Below are positions 6,231 to 12,081 of a stretch of 38,533 bases of DNA, in pieces. How positions within the stretch are numbered: position 1 is the first letter of the stretch; every line of letters starts with the position of its first letter. The stretch lies in the NCBI GenBank assembly GCA_023430685.1, contig JAEYZH010000172.1:1-38533 (forward strand). The letters are read 5' to 3'. This DNA comes from Pseudomonadota bacterium (GTDB lineage: Bacteria > Pseudomonadota > Gammaproteobacteria > Xanthomonadales > Rhodanobacteraceae). The translations under genes were made by a program, and so were the position numbers. The notes under the pieces are model-generated. The model worked only from the letters and a program-made list of their open reading frames with translations, had not been told where the DNA came from and made no database searches.

Positions 6231-8531
6231 TCAATGGGTGGTCACGAGACGGAAGTCGATCTTGCGGTCTTCGAGGCTCGCGCGCAGCACCTGCACCCGC
6301 ACCGCGTCGCCGAGGCGGAACTTCAGTCCGCGGCGTTCGCCGCTGAGCAGTCGCCGCGTCGCATCGAAGTGGTAGTAGTCGTTCGGCAACTGCGTGATGT
6401 GCACGAGCCCGTTGATCTTCGATTCCGCGAGTTCGACGAACAGGCCGAACGAGGTCACGCCGGATACGATGCCGTCGAACTCGCTGCCGACGTGCTTCTC
6501 CATCCATGCGCACTTGTAGCGTTCGTCGACGTCACGCTCGGCCTCGTCGGCACGGCGCTCGTTGTGCGAGCAATGCACGCACAGGCTCGCCATGCGGCTC
6601 GGGCTGTATTCGTAGCCGGTCGGCTTGCCGCCGGTCAGCGCATAGCGGATCGCGCGATGCACGAGCAAGTCCGGATAACGCCGGATCGGCGAGGTGAAAT
6701 GCGTGTAGGACTCGAGCCCGAGTCCGAAATGGCCGGGATCGTTGGGCTGGTAGACGGCGAGGCTTTGCGAGCGCAGCAGCACCGATTCGATCAGGCTCGC
6801 ATCCGGCCGCTTGCGCACCTTCTTGAGGAGCGCCGAGAAGTCGCCCGGCGTCACCTGCTCGATCGGCGGCAGGCTCAGCTTGAACTCGCGCAGGAACTCG
6901 AGCAGGTCCTCGTACTTGGACGCCGGCGGCGGTGCATGCACGCGGTACGGCGTCGGGATGCGGTGTTTTTGCAGGTACTTCGCGGCCTCGACGTTCGCCG
7001 CGATCATGCACTCCTCGATCAGCTTGTGCGCGTCGTTGCGCTCGTACGCGCCGAGCTGCACGACTTCGCCGCCCGCTCCGAGGCGGAACTCGACCTCGGT
7101 GCTCTCGAAATCGATCGCGCCGCGGCGCTGGCGCGCCTTCGCGAGCAGCCGGTAGAGCTGGTGCAAGTTCCTGAGCTGCGGCAGCACGTCGGCGAGTTCA
7201 TGGCGCGCATCCGCGTCCTTCTCGCCGATCGCCTGCCACACCCGCGTGTAGGTGAGGCGCGCGTGCGAGCGCATCACGGCCGGGTAGAACTTCGAGCGCA
7301 CGACCTCGCCGTCCGCGTCGACCTGCATCTCGCAGGCCATGCAGAGGCGCTCGACCTTCGGGTTCAACGAGCAGATGCCGTTCGACAGCGACTCGGGCAG
7401 CATCGGCACGACGAAGCCCGGGAAATAGACCGAGGTCGCGCGGTTGTAGGCCTCCTCGTCGAGCGCGGTGCCCGGGCGCACGTAATGCGAGACGTCCGCG
7501 ATCGCGACGATCAGGCGGAAGCCGCCCTTGTTCGGCTCGGCGAACACCGCGTCGTCGAAATCGCGCGCGTCCTCGCCGTCGATCGTGACCAGCGGCAGCT
7601 CGCGCAGGTCAACGCGACCTTCGATCTCGGCAGGCGACACCTCGGGCTCGACCTCCGCGGCCGCACGCAGCACGACCGGCGGCCACTCGTGCGGCAGGTC
7701 ATGGCTCGCGATCGCCATCTCGACGACCAGCGACGGCGTCAGCCGCTCGCCGAGCACCGCGAGCACGCGCCCCATCGGGCCGCGTTGCATCGTCGGCTGG
7801 TCGGTGATCTCGACGATCACGATCTGGCCCGAACGCGCACCGCGGTCCTGCCCCGGCTTGATCAGCACGTCCTGGTGCAGGCGACGATCGTCCGGCGTCA
7901 CGAGCACGAGGCCATTGTCCTCGACCGCGCGGCCGACCAGGCGTGGCGAGCGGCGATCGAGCACCTCGACAATCGAGCCCTGGCGCCGGCCGCGTCGATC
8001 GACGCCGACCACGCTCGCGAGCACGCGGTCGCCGTGCAGCACCTTGCGCATTTCCGACGGCGACAGGTAGAGATCGTCGCCGCCTTCGTCCGGGCGCAGG
8101 AAGCCGTAGCCTTCGGCATTGGCGATCACGCCGCCGGGTATCAGGTCCAGCTTGCTCGCAACGCCGTAGCCGCCACGACGGTTCTGGATCAGCTGGCCGT
8201 CGCGCAGCATCGCCGCGAGGCGGCGCGTCAGCGCGTCGAGGTCCTGCGCAGCCGACAACCCGAGCGAGCGCGCGACCGCCTCGATCTTCATGAGCTCGCC
8301 GTGTTCGGCGAGCAGTTCGAGGATCGCTTCGCGACTCGGGATCGGACGCTCGTAGCGACTGGCCTCGCGTTCGGCATACGGGTCGCGCAGCGGCGCAGGC
8401 TTCGCGCCCTTGTGGCCCGGCAGCGGCGGCAACTTCTCGGGCATGAAACCGGGCACGCGCACGCGCTTGCCGGGAGGGCGCGGCTTGCGCGCGGCGGATG
8501 AGTCGGTTCGGGTCGTCTTCTTGCGGGTCAA
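6231..8531 (-). CDS. rnr: Ribonuclease R
   Basis: A 3'-to-5' exoribonuclease of the RNB family that degrades structured RNA and takes part in rRNA quality control. I chose the TTG at 8531, preceded by AAGGAA at about seven bases, giving 766 residues. The open frame continues upstream only by reading antisense through the tRNA-Leu gene. Order: basic tail (about 1-25), helix-turn-helix-like segment (about 65-125), two cold-shock domains (about 130-290), RNB catalytic domain (about 305-635) with the acidic cluster TIDGEDARDFDDAVF at 316-330, and a C-terminal S1 domain (about 675-760). The protein ends soon after the S1 domain (FRLVTTH), so the Lys-rich C-terminal tail of E. coli RNase R is missing; basic residues lie at the N-terminus instead. 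rlmB follows. Confidence 0.93.
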   Translation of the reverse strand: MTRKKTTRTDSSAARKPRPPGKRVRVPGFMPEKLPPLPGHKGAKPAPLRDPYAEREASRYERPIPSREAILELLAEHGELMKIEAVARSLGLSAAQDLDALTRRLAAMLRDGQLIQNRRGGYGVASKLDLIPGGVIANAEGYGFLRPDEGGDDLYLSPSEMRKVLHGDRVLASVVGVDRRGRRQGSIVEVLDRRSPRLVGRAVEDNGLVLVTPDDRRLHQDVLIKPGQDRGARSGQIVIVEITDQPTMQRGPMGRVLAVLGERLTPSLVVEMAIASHDLPHEWPPVVLRAAAEVEPEVSPAEIEGRVDLRELPLVTIDGEDARDFDDAVFAEPNKGGFRLIVAIADVSHYVRPGTALDEEAYNRATSVYFPGFVVPMLPESLSNGICSLNPKVERLCMACEMQVDADGEVVRSKFYPAVMRSHARLTYTRVWQAIGEKDADARHELADVLPQLRNLHQLYRLLAKARQRRGAIDFESTEVEFRLGAGGEVVQLGAYERNDAHKLIEECMIAANVEAAKYLQKHRIPTPYRVHAPPPASKYEDLLEFLREFKLSLPPIEQVTPGDFSALLKKVRKRPDASLIESVLLRSQSLAVYQPNDPGHFGLGLESYTHFTSPIRRYPDLLVHRAIRYALTGGKPTGYEYSPSRMASLCVHCSHNERRADEAERDVDERYKCAWMEKHVGSEFDGIVSGVTSFGLFVELAESKINGLVHITQLPNDYYHFDATRRLLSGERRGLKFRLGDAVRVQVLRASLEDRKIDFRLVTTH

Positions 8532-8669
8532 AATGGTTCCTTGGCAGTCGCGCGGCAGCGTCGCCGAGCACGGCAGTGATTGCAAGGCATCCGACGTCCG
8601 ACGGATGCCCGTGTGCAGCCGCGATTCACGCGCTTCGCGCGGCGTCGCGGTGGTGTCGGCTGCCCCGCG

Positions 8670-8705
8670 TTGACAGTTCGCGACGCGGCCAGTATCGTTC
8701 GCGCC
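8670..8705 (+). promoter_or_regulatory. Sigma70-type promoter of tRNA-Leu
   Basis: A consensus TTGACA (8670-8675) is followed after exactly 17 bases by TATCGT (8693-8698). The bases after the -10 (TCGCGCCCCC) form the GC-rich discriminator typical of stable-RNA promoters under stringent control. Transcription would begin near 8705, about 26 bases before the mature tRNA. The rest of the gap between rnr and the tRNA (8532-8669) contains no recognisable gene and presumably holds the rnr promoter. Confidence 0.75.
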
Positions 8706-8730
8706 CCCGGTCGGCCCTGCCCGCCGGCGG

Positions 8731-8815
<85 letters not shown>

Positions 8816-8859
8816 TCCGGTTTCATGGCGGACGCATCCATCGACCGCCGCATCACGAG

Positions 8860-8883
8860 AACCCGCCGCCGAGCGGGTTTTTT
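8860..8883 (+). terminator. Intrinsic terminator after tRNA-Leu
   Basis: AACCCGC (8860-8866) pairs with GCGGGTT (8873-8879) around a six-base loop. The run of T begins inside the stem and continues to 8883. It is the clearest Rho-independent terminator in the window and ends the tRNA-Leu transcript. Confidence 0.85.
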
Positions 8884-8894
8884 GTTGCGCGGCT

Positions 8895-9173
8895 TCACGG
8901 CGTATCCGACCGCGCGGCATCGCGATCGGCCTGGCGCTTGAGCTCCTGCGCCCTGCGTTGGTCGCAGCGCCGCGCGAGGTCGACGCGGTCCGAGCGCGCC
9001 ATCTCGAGGATCGACGTGAGGCTCGCTTCCAGCGAGGCGACGCGCGTCTGGATCGCATGGTCGCGGGTCGCGCCGTCGAGGTTGTTGGCCGAGTAGCGCA
9101 TGCTGTCCTTCAGCGTCGCCATCTCGCGATCGAAGGCCCCGAGGTCGACCGGCAGCAGCCCGAAGGCGAGCAC
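8895..9173 (-). CDS. Doubtful small hypothetical protein
   Basis: A 92-residue open frame from GTG. It begins with a short hydrophobic stretch (VLAFGLLPVDLGAF) and then becomes a highly charged helical region (residues 15-85: repeated Asp, Arg, Ala and Leu; possible coiled coil). In the same frame upstream, before a TGA, the codons would extend the hydrophobic stretch (RDWIAIV), but no start codon is available there. The true N-terminus may therefore have been lost or use another start. No good ribosome site is visible. I do not recognise a family. It sits between the tRNA terminator and the DNA-binding protein gene, on the same strand as the latter. It may be a single-helix membrane-anchored coiled-coil protein, or not a gene. 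Confidence 0.35.
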   Translation of the reverse strand: MLAFGLLPVDLGAFDREMATLKDSMRYSANNLDGATRDHAIQTRVASLEASLTSILEMARSDRVDLARRCDQRRAQELKRQADRDAARSDTP

Positions 9174-9245
9174 GATCGCAATCCAATCCCTCGCAGCTCC
9201 CGCAACAGCCCGCGCTCAAGGCACCGGTGCGGCCGTGGTGCAGGA

Positions 9246-9725
9246 CTAGGCGGCCTGCGCCCTTGCCTTGCGCCTGCGCTTGCCACCCTCGCCCTGCGCG
9301 CTTTCAAGGCGCTGGCGCGCCTCCTTCTTGCCGATCGAGCGCAGCGCCGCGATCGCTTCGACCTGGCTGCGGCGCGGCACCGACTTCTCGTGTTCCCAGT
9401 TGTAGACGGACTGCGGGCTGACCTCGAGCAGGGTCGCAAGCTCCGCGGCCGACAAGCCAAGCTTCGCGCGCATCGAGCGGAAACCCTTCGCGACGAAGCG
9501 TACGCGGCTCTCCGACGCTTCCTCGTCCGCGCCGCCGCGCGCCGCCGGTACCTGCTTCGCGAGGCCTTTTGCCTGCCGCTGCAGAGCGGTCACTTCACGC
9601 TTGAGGGCGGCAATCTGGCTGCGATGCGACGTACTGGCCTTGCGCAGGGCCGCGGTTTCGTTGCGGATTTCCTTGCGCGCGAGTCGCACGATTTCGGCTT
9701 TCAGCATCGAGGCGATATTGGGCAT
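9246..9725 (-). CDS. Coiled-coil / XRE-type helix-turn-helix DNA-binding protein
   Basis: A 159-residue protein with two parts. Residues 1-60 are a long charged helix beginning MPNIASMLKAEIVRLARKEI, with heptad-like Leu/Ala/Ile spacing, likely a dimerising coiled coil. Residues 82-130 form a Cro/C1-type helix-turn-helix: GFRSMRAKLGLSAAELATLL, then EVSPQSVYNWEHEKSVPRRS. The C-terminus is Lys/Arg/Ala-rich (GGKRRRKARAQAA) and may give non-specific DNA affinity. It is probably a transcription factor or nucleoid-associated protein; targets are unknown. A GAGGA lies 12 bases before the ATG, a long spacing. It is divergent from the small helical protein at 9972; the 246-base space between them has no other gene and would hold any operator. 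Confidence 0.8.
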   Translation of the reverse strand: MPNIASMLKAEIVRLARKEIRNETAALRKASTSHRSQIAALKREVTALQRQAKGLAKQVPAARGGADEEASESRVRFVAKGFRSMRAKLGLSAAELATLLEVSPQSVYNWEHEKSVPRRSQVEAIAALRSIGKKEARQRLESAQGEGGKRRRKARAQAA

Positions 9726-9971
9726 GGGTAATCAGGGTCCTCAGGGAATTCACGGGCCGGGAAGCCGCGCTGCAGGGCACCCGCCTGCCGCGCGCTTCCA
9801 CGAACTTCCCATCGTATCACTGCATCCTCAGCGGCGCTGGACGCCGATCGACCCCCGCTGCTGTCGCAGTTCCCCGCCCTGCCCCGTATGGATGAATGAA
9901 CGCGCGACCGCCGTCATCGAAATGTTCAGGCGCGCATCGCCACCCTGCAGGCACCCAAGGAGGAACCCCAG

Positions 9972-10220
9972 ATGGAAGCCCGGAAAGCCGCAACCGACGT
10001 ACTCGCCGCCGTGAACGTGCTCGAACATGCACGCAAGGCCTGCTCCAACCTCAAGCCGCTCGACGCGCCGATGAGCGAGGCCGAACTGCTCGAGCGCGCG
10101 CGCATCATCGATACGGTCGTGCGTACCCGCAAGCTGCTCGCTCGCATCCAGGATCGCGCCGACAACCTCGGCGAGGCGCTGGAGCGGTTCAAGCAACGCC
10201 GTGAGGCCATGCGCGCCTGA
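9972..10220 (+). CDS. Small helical protein, paralogue A
   Basis: An 82-residue hypothetical protein preceded by a strong ribosome site (AAGGAGGA, 9957-9964). It is predicted to be all-helical and charged, with no signal or membrane segment. Its C-terminus, DRADNLGEALERFKQRREAMRA split here as DRADNLGEAL then ERFKQRREAMRA, closely matches the C-terminus of the 84-residue protein at 16144-16398 (DRTDALKEAL then ERFRSQRDAMRA). The two are probably paralogues joined by one C-terminal helical motif. The gene is divergent from the helix-turn-helix gene and convergent with the beta-helix gene, whose stop is 21 bases away. I do not recognise a named family. Confidence 0.7.
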   Translation: MEARKAATDVLAAVNVLEHARKACSNLKPLDAPMSEAELLERARIIDTVVRTRKLLARIQDRADNLGEALERFKQRREAMRA

Positions 10221-10241
10221 GGCAGCGGCGCAGGCGAATGC

Positions 10242-11738
10242 TCATTCGGCCGGTTCGAACCCGTCGGCGAACAACAGGTCACCGATCGCGATGCATCGGG
10301 AAAATTCGGATGTGGGGCCGCCGAGCGTGCGAGTGGCGGTCGCGACCGCGTAACCGGTCGTCGGAGCGTCGATGAACTCGGCCTGGAACAGCGCGCTGCC
10401 CGAGGCGCCGGTGCCGATCGACACGTCGCCGAGGTACTGCGACGAGCCGCCGTGGCCACTCGGATCGCAGCGCGCAACCGCGTAGAAGTCGATGAAGTAG
10501 TTGGAATCGGCTTCGCTGTCGATGCGCCCGAGCACGCGCGTGGTCGCGCCTTCGAGGCGCACGCCGGTCAACTCCGGGAAATTCTGCAGGTCGTTCGGTC
10601 CTTCGTCCGCATCGAGCGGATCGTTCGGGTTCACGCCTTCGGCACCGAGGTCGATCTGCAGGCCCTCGTTCGCGAAGATCGCGTTGCCGAACACGCCGAC
10701 GTCCTCCGGGGGATTGGGCGAGCCGGTGATGCGCACGCCCGGGCCGAGGTTGCCCGAGATGCCGTTGCTGACCTCTCCCGCGTACGCGGCGCCGATGCGG
10801 ATCAGCCGGCCCGCGCGGACATCGATACCCGGCCCGAGGTTCGGGATCGCGGCGAGCGGAAGCGCCGCCAGGCCGATGAGGTTGCCCTCGATCACATGAC
10901 CCTCCCCGGAGACGACCTCGATGCCGCAGCGCGTATTGCCCGAGATGACGTTGCGCGGCGTCAGGACGCCGGCGTTGTGGCCGCCGATGAGCGCATTGCG
11001 CGTGACCGGCGCTCCGGGGCCGGTGACGCCGATCGAGATGCCGCAGGTGTTGCCGAGCGCCACAACGCCGGTGCGGTCGGTGCCGATCAGGTTGCCCTGC
11101 ACCTCGACGTCGCTGCCGCCCACATATACGCCGACATGGCTGTTTCCGGCGATGACGTTGCGGCTTGCGCGCGTGGCCCCGCCGATGCGGCAGCCGTTGC
11201 CGGAGACGCTGATTCCCAATCGCGTCCCCGGCGAACTCGGATAACCGACCGTGCCGCCCGCGTCGGTGCCGATGAAGTTCCCGGTGATCTCGCAGCCGTC
11301 GGCGATCGCGCTGAGCTGGTAGCCCCCGAAACGGTTGATCGCGAGGCCGCGGATCGCGCTGCCGGTCGCGTTCGCGAGCAGCACGAGCGCGCGCACGCTC
11401 GCGCTCCCGGTGCCGACCAGCGCGATCCGGATCTGCGCATTGCTGCCGATCGCAGCGGTACTGACCGATGAACCGGGCTGCGTGTAGCCGTCGACGACGA
11501 CCGGATAGCGGATCCCCGGAAGCGAACTCGAGACGGCGATCTCGTGCACGCCGCTACCCGGGATAGCGAACGCGATGGTGTCGGGATCGGATGCCGCGTT
11601 GGCGGCTTCGATCGCCGCGCGCAGCGAGCCGGCGCCCGAGTCGGCGCTCGTGGTCACGGTGTAGGTCGCGGCGGTGGCGACCGGCGCGACGCAGGCACCG
11701 AACAGGGCAGCCGCGGCACGGCGCAGGAAAGGGGGCAT
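10242..11738 (-). CDS. Secreted parallel beta-helix protein with DGFE-type C-terminal tail
   Basis: A 498-residue exported protein. The ATG at 11738 follows AGGAG at about seven bases; the longer open frame runs antisense into the riboswitch. Residues 1-23 are a signal peptide (MPPFLRRAAAALFGACVAPV, cleavage near ATA). The mature protein starts ATYTVTTSADSGAGSLRAAI, the usual opening of this family of surface beta-helix proteins. It continues with irregular right-handed beta-helix rungs marked by repeated GN(L/F)IGTD, RNVI(A/S)GN and GGA motifs to about residue 390. A beta-sandwich-like region follows. The last residues are AIGDLLFADGFEPAE, resembling a D/S-GFE tail seen on many Xanthomonadales exported proteins. 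Enzymatic activity (pectate-lyase-like) cannot be assumed; an adhesin or surface role is equally possible. Confidence 0.8.
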   Translation of the reverse strand: MPPFLRRAAAALFGACVAPVATAATYTVTTSADSGAGSLRAAIEAANAASDPDTIAFAIPGSGVHEIAVSSSLPGIRYPVVVDGYTQPGSSVSTAAIGSNAQIRIALVGTGSASVRALVLLANATGSAIRGLAINRFGGYQLSAIADGCEITGNFIGTDAGGTVGYPSSPGTRLGISVSGNGCRIGGATRASRNVIAGNSHVGVYVGGSDVEVQGNLIGTDRTGVVALGNTCGISIGVTGPGAPVTRNALIGGHNAGVLTPRNVISGNTRCGIEVVSGEGHVIEGNLIGLAALPLAAIPNLGPGIDVRAGRLIRIGAAYAGEVSNGISGNLGPGVRITGSPNPPEDVGVFGNAIFANEGLQIDLGAEGVNPNDPLDADEGPNDLQNFPELTGVRLEGATTRVLGRIDSEADSNYFIDFYAVARCDPSGHGGSSQYLGDVSIGTGASGSALFQAEFIDAPTTGYAVATATRTLGGPTSEFSRCIAIGDLLFADGFEPAE

Positions 11739-11838
11739 GTCGATACTCCTGTGACGGGTGTCCTGCCCGCAAGGCGCAGGAAGGCGGCGCCTTGCGACAT
11801 TCCGGAGCGTCCGCCACCCGGCGGCAAGCGCGGGAAGA

Positions 11839-11844
11839 TATAAT
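11839..11844 (+). promoter_or_regulatory. -10 element for the gcv riboswitch transcript
   Basis: A perfect TATAAT stands about 17-22 bases ahead of the first aptamer. No matching -35 is seen at 16-18 bases upstream (the sequence there is GC-rich), so an activator or extended contacts may be needed. Confidence 0.55.
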
Positions 11845-11860
11845 GCCCGCGTCCACGGTT

Positions 11861-12036
11861 CGCGGTGGGAGAAGCGGCCCAGGCCGCTGCCGAAGGCGCA
11901 ACGCCCGTAATCGCTCAGGCCCTGTACCACCGCGCACGGACACTCTGGAGAGACCGGTTCGATCCGGCGCCGAAGGGGCACGAAGACCGCCGCATCGCGG
12001 CCTCTTCCAAACTCTCAGGCAAAAGGACAGAGGGGC
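11861..12036 (+). ncRNA. Tandem glycine riboswitch
   Basis: Two glycine aptamers lie in the 5' leader of gcvP. Aptamer 1 (about 11861-11935) contains GTGGGAGA, GCCGAAGGCGCAAC and CTCAGGCCCTGTACCACCGC, closing with the initial CGCGGT. Aptamer 2 (about 11936-12036) contains CACTCTGGAGAGACC, GCGCCGAAGGGGCACG and AACTCTCAGGCAAAAGGACA. The motifs GGAGA, GCCGAAGG, CTCAGGCAAAAGGACAG and their order match the known class. Such tandem switches usually turn on glycine-cleavage genes when glycine is high. Here it precedes gcvP only; gcvT and gcvH are not in the window. No clear expression-platform terminator is visible before the gcvP start at 12082, so control may be at translation. Confidence 0.93.
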
Positions 12037-12081
12037 GCCCCCGCGTGCGGCACCGCGCGCGACCAGTGGATGCCTGCGCCC

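Noticed and set aside
5235..8501. Forward open frame of more than 1000 codons across rlmB and rnr
   Set aside because: It is antisense to two clearly recognised genes, rich in Arg, Ala and Asp, and without domains; a GC-driven shadow.
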